Source: Mumia quercus (GTDB lineage: Bacteria; Actinomycetota; Actinomycetes; Propionibacteriales; Nocardioidaceae). From it: a stretch of 64,000 nt of DNA. Where the stretch lies: the NCBI RefSeq assembly GCF_025506335.1, contig NZ_JANZYO010000009.1, positions 1 to 64,000 on the forward strand. The letters are read 5' to 3'. The notes under the pieces were generated by a model that ran no database searches, was not told where the DNA came from, and was given only the letters and a program-made list of their open reading frames with translations. Below, piece by piece: positions 1 to 6,576 of this stretch. Position 1 is the stretch's first letter; the number at the start of each line of letters is the position of its first letter. Both the position numbers and the translations under genes were made by a program.

Positions 1-2
1 GA

Positions 3-98
3 CCCTTCGAGTACTGCGACGACCTCACACCCGTCGAAGCCGAGGCCGCTCACTACGCTCACCACCAGACCCCGACAACGGTCGGAGTCTCAAACTAG
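3..98 (+). pseudogene. C-terminal end of an IS3-type transposase (cut by window edge)
   Basis: Only the last 31 codons lie in the window, ending with TAG at 96-98. The peptide reads PFEYCDDLTPVE followed by an Ala/His-rich stretch and ends GVSN. This resembles the end of IS3-family OrfB transposases. It is followed within 5 bp by an IS-like terminal repeat at 102-127, which supports the reading. The catalytic DDE core would lie to the left of the window, so completeness cannot be judged. Confidence 0.55.
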
Positions 99-101
99 AA
101 A

Positions 102-127
102 GTCTCCGGACACGCCGGGGTGGTTCA
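102..127. repeat. Right terminal inverted repeat of the IS3-type element
   Basis: The 26-bp end reads, in reverse complement, TGAACCACCCCGGCGTGTCC and then GGAGAC. It starts 4 bp after the transposase stop codon. Nearly the same end occurs at 8831-8853, and in opposite orientation at 8788-8810. The element therefore stops at 127, and the sequence from 128 belongs to the interrupted host gene. Confidence 0.6.
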
Positions 128-202
128 ATGCGTTACCAGCATCCCGCTGCCGATCGCGACGCCGAGATCGCGCGGCGGCTGTCGGACCTGGTAAACGGCT
201 AA
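128..202 (+). pseudogene. C-terminal tail of a tyrosine-type phage integrase, cut by the IS
   Basis: The frame starting exactly at the IS end gives MRYQHPAADRDAEIARRL and then SDLVNG before TAA at 200-202. This matches the end of actinobacterial tyrosine recombinases, where RY-QH carries the nucleophilic tyrosine and is followed by an RD-rich helix. Only 24 residues remain, so no recombinase function is possible from this piece. It indicates that the region was once an integrative element. The fit is a recognised motif, not an alignment. Confidence 0.55.
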
Positions 203-900
203 CTCGGCTGATCGTCGGCATCCTGGGTGACTTCAGCGTCTGGCGATTCGTTCTCGGCATTCATTTCGTCCCAGTACTCCGCGTCGCGCTTGTCGATCTC
301 CGCCTGGGTAACGGAACTCACCCCGAGGCGACCACGCTGTGTCCACTGCTTCATCGCCTGCTCAATGCCCTTCACGCGTTGGGCGATCTGGTGGAGATCG
401 TCGCGATCGACTGAGGTGTGCTTGAACGGTGCGAGGTCGAGGATGTTCGGCGGATCGTTGTACTTGCGGGTTCCAGCAAGATCCGAGTAGCTGACCGTTA
501 CCTCGTAGCGCAGTGGCACGCCGCCATCTGTCGGAAAGAAGTCGGGACCCATCCCGAAGTACACACTGATACGTCGGCCAGGGGCCATCATCGCGATCGG
601 CTCGGAGAACACTGCGAAGCGCTGCGGGTTCAGCCCCTTGGTTGGGCTCTCGAGCGGCCTGTCGAACGCGATGCGCACGTTCGCAGCTGGGGTAGCGCCG
701 ATGTTTCGGACACTTACGAGCACGAGCATGCCTCGGAACTCGAAGTCGACGATGACGTATGGCCGGGTCTGATCCTCGCGCACTTGGCGTCCCTGGTGGA
801 CCTGAAGCCAGACCAGAAGCCCCGCCACGATCGCGACGACAAGGGCGCCGACTTGGCCGAATGCGCCCCACTCTGCCGCATGCCAGTCCGTTGGGTTCAC
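199..900 (-). CDS. Membrane-anchored hypothetical protein
   Basis: A 233-residue protein with a GTG start at 900-898. Residues about 13-32 form one hydrophobic segment. A short basic stretch and a beta-rich domain follow (residues about 45-150, rich in V, R and G); residues 1-12 are probably outside and the rest cytoplasmic. The last 45 residues are charged, with acidic runs. I do not recognise a family. Similar N-terminal-anchor proteins are common in phage-like and accessory regions. Its stop overlaps the integrase tail by 4 bp, tail to tail. It looks intact, but no partner gene suggests a role. Confidence 0.6.
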   Translation of the reverse strand: MNPTDWHAAEWGAFGQVGALVVAIVAGLLVWLQVHQGRQVREDQTRPYVIVDFEFRGMLVLVSVRNIGATPAANVRIAFDRPLESPTKGLNPQRFAVFSEPIAMMAPGRRISVYFGMGPDFFPTDGGVPLRYEVTVSYSDLAGTRKYNDPPNILDLAPFKHTSVDRDDLHQIAQRVKGIEQAMKQWTQRGRLGVSSVTQAEIDKRDAEYWDEMNAENESPDAEVTQDADDQPS

Positions 901-972
901 GCTTTGAAGGTAGCGATCGCCTCCGACACGATGCGCCGTGAGAGGCGACGCCGTGGCGGTCTAGTGGTGTTC

Positions 973-1019
973 TGTACATTATTTCGGCCCTAATGCTATG
1001 TTAAGTACAAAGTAAGGAG
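973..1019 (+). promoter_or_regulatory. Putative promoter/operator of the HipBA-like operon
   Basis: This AT-rich stretch stands out from its GC-rich surroundings. TGTACATTA (973-981) faces TTAAGTACAA (1001-1010), whose complement reads TTGTACTTAA, so two similar half sites are inverted 19 bp apart. A possible -10 hexamer TATGTT lies at 997-1002, 18 bp after TGTACA. A strong ribosome site AAGGAG (1014-1019) is 5 nt before the ATG. HipB-type antitoxins bind inverted operators over their own promoter, and that fits here by inference. Confidence 0.45.
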
Positions 1020-1024
1020 CATCC

Positions 1025-1369
1025 ATGGCACGGATACGCGTATCACCTCGTCGCGGCGCAGCCGACGCTGCGGTCGTGCTCGGCCAGCAGATCAAGGCTG
1101 GACGAATTGCGCGCAAGTGGACGGCGGCTGAGCTGGCCGAGCGCATCGGTGTCGACCGCCGTACTGTCGCCGCGATCGAAGCGGGTGACCCGGGTGTGTC
1201 ACTCGGCAACGCGTTCAACGCTGCCGACATCCTGGGCGTCCCGCTGTTCGGCGCTGAGGACGGCGCGGAGCTTGCACGTCTACGTCGAGAAGGACGAGAC
1301 CGCCTGGCGCTGCTGCCCACTCGAGTGGGCAAGCCGAGGAAGAGGACAGAGCCCGACGATGACTTCTGA
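1025..1369 (+). CDS. HipB-like XRE-family antitoxin/regulator
   Basis: A 114-residue protein. Residues about 20-75 form a helix-turn-helix of the XRE type (LGQQIKAGRIARKW, then AAELAERIGVDRRTVAAIE). Length and position directly before a HipA-like gene match HipB antitoxins, which bind DNA as dimers and neutralise the HipA kinase. The start is the ATG with AAGGAG 5 nt upstream. The end overlaps the next gene by 11 bp, so the two are translationally coupled. The C-terminal tail is basic and then acidic. It probably represses the promoter at 973-1010. Confidence 0.8.
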   Translation: MARIRVSPRRGAADAAVVLGQQIKAGRIARKWTAAELAERIGVDRRTVAAIEAGDPGVSLGNAFNAADILGVPLFGAEDGAELARLRREGRDRLALLPTRVGKPRKRTEPDDDF

Positions 1370-2594
1370 CCCGTACCGGGCACGGCGAGTCTTCGTCTGG
1401 ACCTGGCTGCCCGATGAATCGGCCCCCGTGGTCGCCGGAGCAGTTGACCGTGTGGGCGCCGACCGTCTGGACTTCACCTACGCGCGGTCCTACCTCGAGA
1501 ACGAAAAGGCGATCAGCCTCTACGCGCCTGAACTCCCGCTGCACCGGGGTGCCCAGGAACCTTTGGACGGCCTGACGATCGCCGCCTGTCTGAAGGACTC
1601 AACGCCCGACTCCTGGGGCGAGCGAGTCATCGGCAACCGCCTAGGCTCGGGCGACACCGAGCTCAGCATCGAGACCTACATGCTGGAGTCTGGCTCCAAC
1701 CGGCTCGGCGCTATCGACTTCCAGGAAGGGCCTGAGGACTACAGCCCACGAGTGGACACGGCCAGCCTCGAGGAACTGTACGACGCGGCCGAAAAGGTCC
1801 TAGCGGGCGAGCCATTGAACCCGGCCATCGGCGACGCCCTGATGAACGGGACCGCGATCGGTGGCGCACACCCGAAGGTTCTGATCAGCGACGACGCAGG
1901 CATCGAGCACATCGCGAAACTGTCGGTCTCCACCGACGTGCACCCTTGGATCCGGGCTGAGGCCGTCGGGATCGAACTTGCGAGACTGTGCGGCATCGAG
2001 GTGCCCAACTCCCGCGTCATCAAGTCGATGGGCCGGGATGTGTTGCTCGTCGAGCGGTTCGACCGCGTCTCAGGTGGTCTGCGTCGACACGTCGTCTCGG
2101 GTCTGACGATGCTTGGTTTCGACGCGCTCCTCGGCGCGCGCTACGGGTCGTACCCCGAGATGCTCGATGTCCTGCGCGAGTTGGGGCGCTCCCCACAGGA
2201 CATCGGTCGCCGGCTCTTCGAGCGAATCGTTTTCAACATCGCGATCGGCAACAACGACGATCATGCACGCAACCACGCAGCGTTCTGGGATGGCACGGGT
2301 CTCGAGCTGACTCCGGCGTTCGACCTGACCCCGCAGCCTCGGTCCACCGACACATCGGCGCAGGCGATGGCGATCGGCCGTGACGGAAGTCGAGCCAGCC
2401 AGTTCTCGGTCTGCGTGGCCGCTGCAGCTGACTATGGGCTCTCCCGGCCCGAAGCCAGGCAGATTGTCGAGCGCATTGTCTCGACAATCAAGGACCGCTG
2501 GTCGGAAGCTGCCGATGCCGCAGGGCTGAGTGAAGTGGACCGCAACTTGCTGTGGGAGCGGTCGATCCTGAACCGTTCGACCTTCTACAACTGA
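1359..2594 (+). CDS. HipA-like serine/threonine kinase toxin
   Basis: A 411-residue protein. Family members phosphorylate translation factors such as aminoacyl-tRNA synthetases and cause dormancy; the target here is unknown. An N-terminal HipA domain (about 1-110) is followed by the kinase fold. The glycine-rich loop GGAHPK is at 168-173, the catalytic segment NNDDHARNHA at 298-307 and the metal-binding FDLTP at 321-325. All key motifs are present, so it should be active. I chose the ATG at 1359 because AGAGGA precedes it and it overlaps the HipB-like gene. An IS3 element begins 10 bp after the stop. Confidence 0.85.
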   Translation: MTSDPYRARRVFVWTWLPDESAPVVAGAVDRVGADRLDFTYARSYLENEKAISLYAPELPLHRGAQEPLDGLTIAACLKDSTPDSWGERVIGNRLGSGDTELSIETYMLESGSNRLGAIDFQEGPEDYSPRVDTASLEELYDAAEKVLAGEPLNPAIGDALMNGTAIGGAHPKVLISDDAGIEHIAKLSVSTDVHPWIRAEAVGIELARLCGIEVPNSRVIKSMGRDVLLVERFDRVSGGLRRHVVSGLTMLGFDALLGARYGSYPEMLDVLRELGRSPQDIGRRLFERIVFNIAIGNNDDHARNHAAFWDGTGLELTPAFDLTPQPRSTDTSAQAMAIGRDGSRASQFSVCVAAAADYGLSRPEARQIVERIVSTIKDRWSEAADAAGLSEVDRNLLWERSILNRSTFYN

Positions 2595-2604
2595 GCCAGC
2601 GACC

Positions 2605-2629
2605 GGGACTGCTGCACGATCGGGTGACA
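2605..2629. repeat. Terminal inverted repeat of the IS3 element, orfB side
   Basis: The 25 bp begin GGGACTGCTGCACG and end GGGTGACA. They match the complement of 3901-3925 at 21 positions. The repeat lies 10 bp after the hipA stop codon and 7 bp before the transposase stop. Confidence 0.8.
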
Positions 2630-2636
2630 GGTTGGG

Positions 2637-3566
2637 TCACGCAGCCTGAGTGGCTAGCGTGGTCATGATGGTCTCGTACTCGACCGGAGTCAGACGGCCC
2701 AGGGTGTCCTGTCTTCGGCGGCGGTGGTAGGTCCGCTCGGTCCAGGTCACGATCGCGATCCGGAGCTGTTCGCGTGTGGCCCAGGTTCGGCGGTCGAGGA
2801 CGTTCTTCTGCAGCAGCGCGAAGAAGGACTCCATGGCGGCGTTGTCGCCGGCCGCGCCGACCCGGCCCATCGAGCCGACCAGCTCGTGGCGGTTGAGGGC
2901 GTGGACGAACTTCCTCGACCGGAACTGGCTGCCACGGTCGCTGTGGACGACGCAGCCGGCCACCTGGGCTCCCTCGGCCTGACGTCGTGCGACCGCCGAG
3001 GCGAGCGCAGCGACAGCGAGTCGGGACTTCATCCGGTCACTGATCGAGTAGCCCACTATCCGGTTGGAGTAGGCATCCTTGATCGCGCACAGGTAGAGCT
3101 TGCCCTCACCGGTGCGGTGCTCGGTGATGTCGGTCAGCCACAGTTCGTTCGCGGCGTTGGCGGTGAACTCGTGCCGGACCCTGCCGTTGTCGTCGACCAC
3201 GGCACACAGGTCGTCGTGCACCGGCGGGCCGGGGCGTTTGCCGTTCTTGCCGCGCTTGGGTTTGCCGAACGCCGACCACCAGCCGTTGCTCGAGCAGATC
3301 CGCCACGCGGTCCGAGCGGCCATCGGCTGGCCGGCCTCGGCTGCTTCGTCGAGGAGGAACCGGTAGTCGAACTCCGGGTCGTCGCGGTGGGCGTCGAACA
3401 ACGCGTCGGCGCGGTAGGCCTCCTCGACGTCGACGTCGACGTCGGCGTCGGTGACCGGTTCCTTTAGCCAGCGGTAGTACGGCTGGCGAGCGATTTTGAG
3501 CACCCGGCACGTCACCGTGACGGGAACACCGTCGGCGGCCAGCTCGCGGACGATCGGGTACATCAT
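2637..3566 (-). CDS. IS3-family transposase OrfB (DDE integrase domain)
   Basis: A 309-residue transposase. A helical HTH_21-like region (about 45-100) precedes the RNase H-fold rve domain. The catalytic triad is complete: D146 in LWLTDITEH, D210 in VVHSDRGSQF and E246 in NAAMESFFALLQ, with the IS3 spacing of 35 residues between the second Asp and the Glu. The ATG at 3566 lies inside the orfA stop in AAAATGATG. OrfB may therefore be made by coupled restart, or by -1 slippage on the preceding A run to give OrfAB. No disruption is seen. Confidence 0.9.
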   Translation of the reverse strand: MMYPIVRELAADGVPVTVTCRVLKIARQPYYRWLKEPVTDADVDVDVEEAYRADALFDAHRDDPEFDYRFLLDEAAEAGQPMAARTAWRICSSNGWWSAFGKPKRGKNGKRPGPPVHDDLCAVVDDNGRVRHEFTANAANELWLTDITEHRTGEGKLYLCAIKDAYSNRIVGYSISDRMKSRLAVAALASAVARRQAEGAQVAGCVVHSDRGSQFRSRKFVHALNRHELVGSMGRVGAAGDNAAMESFFALLQKNVLDRRTWATREQLRIAIVTWTERTYHRRRRQDTLGRLTPVEYETIMTTLATQAA

Positions 3567-3865
3567 TTTCCCGGCAGGTTCGCCTGCGACAGGTAGGCCG
3601 CCGCTCGGCGCAGCACCTCGTTCTCCTGCTCCAGCAGCCGGATCCGCTTGCGCGCCTCCCGCAGCTCGGCGTTCTCGCTCGCGGTCGTCCCGGGCTTCAC
3701 ACCGTCCTCGACGTCGGCCGCCTTCAGCCAGTTCGTCAGGCACGACTCGCTGATCCCGAAGTCGGCCTCGATCTGTTTCATGTGGACACCCGGCTCACGG
3801 TTGCGGGCGACCCGGACGACGTCGTCGCGGAACTCCTTGGGATACGGCTTCGGCGCAGTGCACAT
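3563..3865 (-). CDS. IS3-family transposase OrfA (HTH protein)
   Basis: A 100-residue protein from MCTAPKPYPKEF. The N-terminal helix-turn-helix (residues about 8-60, with EFRDDVVRVARNRE and FGISESCLTNWLK) recognises the IS ends. A leucine-zipper-like coiled coil follows (about 65-92, RKRIRLLEQENEVLRRA), which in IS3 elements dimerises OrfA and OrfAB. An ATG 27 nt further upstream (3892) is in frame and possible. I prefer 3865 because similar OrfA proteins begin just before the PYPKEF motif and GGAAGG abuts it. Confidence 0.85.
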   Translation of the reverse strand: MCTAPKPYPKEFRDDVVRVARNREPGVHMKQIEADFGISESCLTNWLKAADVEDGVKPGTTASENAELREARKRIRLLEQENEVLRRAAAYLSQANLPGK

Positions 3866-3900
3866 CCTTCCAGCAGCACCTCTCGGCACCATCGATCAGA

Positions 3901-3925
3901 TGTCACCTACCCGTGCAGCAGTCCC
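3901..3925. repeat. Terminal inverted repeat of the IS3 element, orfA side
   Basis: The complement of these 25 bp begins GGGACTGCTGCACG and pairs with 2605-2629. The next base outward is already inside the truncated gene at 3926-3990. Confidence 0.8.
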
Positions 3926-3990
3926 TCTTCGTGCGTGGTCGCCGTGCGGAACGCCTTGCCCAGTTGCCCGAGCGCATAACCGTTCGTCAT
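3926..3990 (-). pseudogene. First 22 codons of a gene broken by the IS3 insertion
   Basis: Reading leftward from an ATG at 3990-3988, with AGGTGG a few bases upstream, the frame gives MTNGYALGQLGKAFRTATTH and then EEG before it meets the IS end. This resembles the start of small conserved proteins often coded near integrases in actinobacterial elements, but I cannot name the family with confidence. The remainder is not on the other side of the IS, where hipA ends. The insertion was therefore accompanied by loss of DNA. Confidence 0.45.
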
Positions 3991-4221
3991 CGTCCACCTG
4001 TCAGGTTGTGATTGCCGACGTGGCAGGTTCTGCCCCAGCGCCCTCCGGGGTCCAGAGCCCGGTGCTCTGCTGGTGAGCTACACGTCGATTGCCGTCACCC
4101 TAATGGCGAGCCGCCGGAACTCGCTCACGAATTGTGGCTACCGGCGACCACTCACCGGAGAAGTTCGGCCTTGAGGGACAGACGCGGACGAACGGCGTCC
4201 GCCGCGACCTCGGAGCCCGCC

Positions 4222-4419
4222 ATGCCTGCCACCCTCACCCGACGCCTCGTCTCGCTCAACGACGCTGCCGACACGCTCGCTGTCTCGACCCGCACGGTGC
4301 GGCGCTACATCGCAGACGGCCAGCTCGAAGCGGTCCGCCTCGGTAGCAAGACCTTGCGCATCAAGGCCGACTCGATCGAGCGCTTCATCGACGCGAAGCC
4401 GGTCGGCAATTGGCGCTGA
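4222..4419 (+). CDS. Excisionase-like helix-turn-helix protein
   Basis: A 65-residue protein of the MerR/excisionase (HTH_17) type. LVSLNDAADTLAVSTRTVRR followed by YIADGQLEAVRLGSKTLRIK is the classic winged-helix layout, with the recognition helix in VSTRTVRRYI and the wing in RLGSKTLRI. Such proteins act as Xis factors or small plasmid/phage regulators. The ATG has GGAG 7 nt upstream. In working elements an integrase usually follows directly; here the next gene is unrelated. This fits a decayed integrative element ending at tRNA-Val. Confidence 0.75.
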   Translation: MPATLTRRLVSLNDAADTLAVSTRTVRRYIADGQLEAVRLGSKTLRIKADSIERFIDAKPVGNWR

Positions 4420-4475
4420 GATGGCAATACCCGCTGTCGCCACTCCGCTCGATCGTTGTGCGTCAAGATGTCCGC

Positions 4476-5096
4476 ATGACCGGACGGGCTGGACCAGACG
4501 CGGCGGACCCGGTGCGCGCGCAACTACTCCGCGCCTTCCCGTCGACCGCGCGGTCCGATGCCCAGCCGGCCGTCGACCTCGTGCCGTCGGCTGACTACTC
4601 ACCTGTGGGCCGGATCCACGAGAGCAACAACGCCGAATGGCCCGCCGTCACTTTCAACGGCGAGATGCTCGAGATCCCGGACCGGATCTACAACGACTTT
4701 CCGGCGGACGCGATCACGACGCTTGCACCGGCGAGCAGGTCGGCCGCGGGGTGCATCTACACCCGTCACCACGACGGCCACACGCGTCAAGAGGCGCTCC
4801 GTCTGGCATTGAGCCACGACGTTGGATGGTGTGCGCCCTTCGTCGTTCAACTCCTCGGCGAGTATGTCGTTGAGATCTGCCTGGACATCGAGCGGTTCCT
4901 TACCGACAGTCCCTCGACGCATCCCAACGCGGCCCAGGGACTTCAGCACTTCGCCGAGGCCAACCCAGACTTCATGGCGCTCACCCGAGATCGAGCGGCC
5001 AGCTATTGGTCGGAGTACTACCGAGCTGACTTCGCATCCGCGGAGGACTACCCGGCCATCCGTGCACTCCAACGCCTCGAGGGCGGACCGCGATGA
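4476..5096 (+). CDS. Hypothetical protein coupled to an Imm33-like gene
   Basis: A 206-residue soluble protein that I do not recognise, with no signal peptide or membrane segment. Conserved-looking stretches are [11 protein letters not shown] and [17 protein letters not shown]. The C-terminal third is rich in aromatic residues (SYWSEYY). The ATG at 4476 is preferred over an upstream GTG/ATG series because it follows a purine-poor gap after the HTH gene. The stop overlaps the ATG of the next gene (ATGA). Coupled translation with a probable immunity gene suggests a shared function. Confidence 0.55.
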   Translation: MTGRAGPDAADPVRAQLLRAFPSTARSDAQPAVDLVPSADYSPVGRIHESNNAEWPAVTFNGEMLEIPDRIYNDFPADAITTLAPASRSAAGCIYTRHHDGHTRQEALRLALSHDVGWCAPFVVQLLGEYVVEICLDIERFLTDSPSTHPNAAQGLQHFAEANPDFMALTRDRAASYWSEYYRADFASAEDYPAIRALQRLEGGPR

Positions 5097-5380
5097 GCGC
5101 ACACGGGATCGTGGGGGTGTCCGAGTCGCTGCTGACCGACAGCTGGGACTGGCCGGTCCACGGACTCCGGCATCCACCTCGGAACGGCACGAGCGGGTGG
5201 TACCTGTGGACGGGTGACTACGCAGACGCCGACGACTTCTTCGAGCCGTTGCACGCTGCGCACCTCGGCGAGCGTTGTCCGGAGGTCCTGCAGTACCTCG
5301 ACCTGGCGCCCGGCTCGCGATTCCTCATCGCGCCGGACTACGAGGACATCTGGACTGACGATTCGCTCCTCGATATCTGA
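5093..5380 (+). CDS. Imm33/DUF2185-like putative immunity protein
   Basis: A 95-residue acidic protein. The segment [19 protein letters not shown], followed by [16 protein letters not shown], has the layout of the DUF2185/Imm33 family: a GW-x-G motif, then a helix, then L-PGS-F. Members neutralise polymorphic toxins in cis. No toxin gene is visible here, so it may be an orphan immunity gene. Its ATG lies in the stop of the preceding gene. The family call rests on motif layout alone. Confidence 0.45.
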   Translation: MSAHGIVGVSESLLTDSWDWPVHGLRHPPRNGTSGWYLWTGDYADADDFFEPLHAAHLGERCPEVLQYLDLAPGSRFLIAPDYEDIWTDDSLLDI

Positions 5381-5408
5381 CCAGGACATCCTCTCGACCG
5401 TCCATCCG

Positions 5409-6041
5409 TCACACCAGTTCCACGTCGACGATGCTCCAGTGCTTGGCGTTCGAGGCCACCAGGGCCTCGGCGAGCTCGCGCCGGAACAGCGAATTCCTCA
5501 TCGAGCTCCAGCCGGAGCCGAACCACTCGGGCGACGCGGCGACGTCAGACTCGACGTCATCGAGGGCCGCGGAGAAGATGTGCGCATCCCCCTCCGAAAC
5601 AGGCAACCACCGCCACGTGCTGCACGTGGGACACCGCGAGCCGACCGAATCGTCGAGCGGATGCTTCACCGGGATGATCGACTTGAGGACCGCCTCGTCG
5701 TACCAACGTTTCTGGCTCACTTCAGGCATCAGCTGCTTGAAGCCGGTCGGGCCGGACTTCGGCTTGCACACGTCGCGCATTTCGACCCGGAACTTGTCGG
5801 CGACCACCTCAGCGACCGCCGCGCTCACGCACACGACGTCGTACGACCAGTTGGGCATCCACACGTCCGACGTCGGGAACTTGCTGCCTTGGATCACGAG
5901 CGATCCGGTCTGCTCGTGGAGCGGCGTTCCGCATCCGCGGCACCAACCGTCTGCGCCGAAGCGTGGCTCGAGCCCCCACGAAGACTCGGGCCAGGGCCAC
6001 CCGGGCGTGAACTTGGTTGCCAGCGCGACCCACTCAGACAC
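5409..6041 (-). CDS. Double-CXXC protein, possibly an immunity protein
   Basis: A 210-residue soluble protein with two cysteine pairs, CRGCG at about 34-38 and CPTC at about 137-140, which could bind zinc. The end has the form SMRNSLFRRELAEALV, then a short beta strand. This layout recalls double-CXXCG immunity proteins (SitI6 type, first known from myxobacteria), but the match is tentative. It is convergent with the Imm33-like gene and lies just before the tRNA cluster. Arrays of orphan immunity genes at tRNA sites are known; that reading is inference. Confidence 0.4.
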   Translation of the reverse strand: MSEWVALATKFTPGWPWPESSWGLEPRFGADGWCRGCGTPLHEQTGSLVIQGSKFPTSDVWMPNWSYDVVCVSAAVAEVVADKFRVEMRDVCKPKSGPTGFKQLMPEVSQKRWYDEAVLKSIIPVKHPLDDSVGSRCPTCSTWRWLPVSEGDAHIFSAALDDVESDVAASPEWFGSGWSSMRNSLFRRELAEALVASNAKHWSIVDVELV

Positions 6042-6079
6042 AGGGGCAACCTACTGGAGCTCTCGGTACGACTACGGCC

Positions 6080-6118
6080 CGAAAACAAGGACAGGAGCGG
6101 CCAGATCTGGCCGCTCCT
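6080..6118 (-). terminator. Probable terminator of the Val-Cys-Gly tRNA operon
   Basis: A perfect 26-bp palindrome (6093-6118, arms AGGAGCGGCCAGA and its complement) lies 65 nt after the 3' end of tRNA-Val on the minus strand. It is followed in that direction by TTGTTTT. Stem stability and the T run support intrinsic termination of the tRNA transcript. Confidence 0.65.
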
Positions 6119-6182
6119 TGTTCCCCGTATGTTCCCGATTTCAGATCCGGATCCGAAAACCCTGCTCTGACCTGCGGAAACG

Positions 6183-6257
6183 TGGTGGGCGATACTGGGT
6201 TTGAACCAGTGACCTCTTCCGTGTCAGGGAAGCGCGCTACCGCTGCGCCAATCGCCC
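6183..6257 (-). tRNA. tRNA-Val (anticodon GAC)
   Basis: The 75-nt cloverleaf has acceptor GGGCGAT/ATCGCCC, anticodon stem CTTCC/GGAAG with loop CTGACAC (GAC) and T arm ACTGG-TTCAAAC-CCAGT. CCA is encoded at 6185-6183. Its 3' end faces the accessory region 1-6182, the usual side for integration of mobile elements. Confidence 0.95.
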
Positions 6258-6297
6258 GTGAGTCCGAGGGACTCGTCAGGAGCGTGAAGCCCCATCG

Positions 6298-6368
6298 AGG
6301 TGGAGACGGGATTTGAACCCGTGTAAACGGATTTGCAGTCCGTTGCCTCGCCTCTCGGCCACTCCACC
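6298..6368 (-). tRNA. tRNA-Cys (anticodon GCA)
   Basis: Acceptor GGTGGAG/CTCCACC, anticodon stem ACGGA/TCCGT with loop CTGCAAA (GCA), and a T arm with TTCAAAT. The discriminator base is U, as expected for tRNA-Cys. CCA is not encoded. It lies between tRNA-Gly and tRNA-Val in one transcript. Confidence 0.95.
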
Positions 6369-6411
6369 GGACATCTACGATGTCTGAGAAGGGGCCCTGG
6401 GACCCACTCCG

Positions 6412-6483
6412 AGCGGACGACGGGATTCGAACCCGCGACCCTCACCTTGGCAAGGTGATGCTCTACCACTGAGCCACGTCCGC
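6412..6483 (-). tRNA. tRNA-Gly (anticodon GCC)
   Basis: Acceptor GCGGACG/CGTCCGC, anticodon stem TCACC/GGTGA with loop TTGCCAA (GCC), and T arm GCGGG-TTCGAAT-CCCGT. The discriminator base is U. CCA is not encoded. It is the first tRNA of the minus-strand cluster. Confidence 0.95.
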
Positions 6484-6512
6484 GCTTTCCGGGCTTCCCC
6501 GGTGCGAGAGAA

Positions 6513-6542
6513 ACATTAGCGGATGGGGTGAGGGCGTCCAAA
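6513..6542 (-). promoter_or_regulatory. Probable promoter of the Gly-Cys-Val tRNA operon
   Basis: On the minus strand TTTGGA (6542-6537) is followed after 18 bp by TAATGT (6518-6513), about 30 bp before the 5' end of tRNA-Gly. The -10 matches the actinobacterial TANNNT pattern; the -35 is weak. Confidence 0.5.
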
Positions 6543-6564
6543 CGGGGGGTACCCCTCGGCGCGT

Positions 6565-6570
6565 TAACGT
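6565..6570 (+). promoter_or_regulatory. -10 hexamer, leaderless start of the pabC-like gene
   Basis: TAACGT lies 6 nt before the ATG at 6577 and no ribosome-binding site is present. Transcription would start at or next to the A of the ATG. Confidence 0.5.
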
Positions 6571-6576
6571 GGCCGC

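Larger units (their letters stand above)
2605..3925 (-). mobile_element. Complete IS3-family insertion sequence, 1321 bp
   Basis: The element carries orfA and orfB on the minus strand between imperfect 25-bp terminal inverted repeats (2605-2629 and 3901-3925, 21 of 25 matching, both starting GGGACTGCTGCACG). Ends, size and two overlapping orfs are typical of IS3. No 3-4 bp target duplication is visible: GACC lies on the left and TCTT on the right. This suggests that flanking DNA was lost after insertion, or that the ends lie a few bases inward. It sits between hipA and a gene of which only the start remains. Confidence 0.85.

Noticed and set aside
3563-3570. Damaging frameshift between the two IS3 orfs
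   Set aside because: The ATG of orfB overlaps the orfA stop after an A run, which is the normal IS3 arrangement for slippage or coupled restart.
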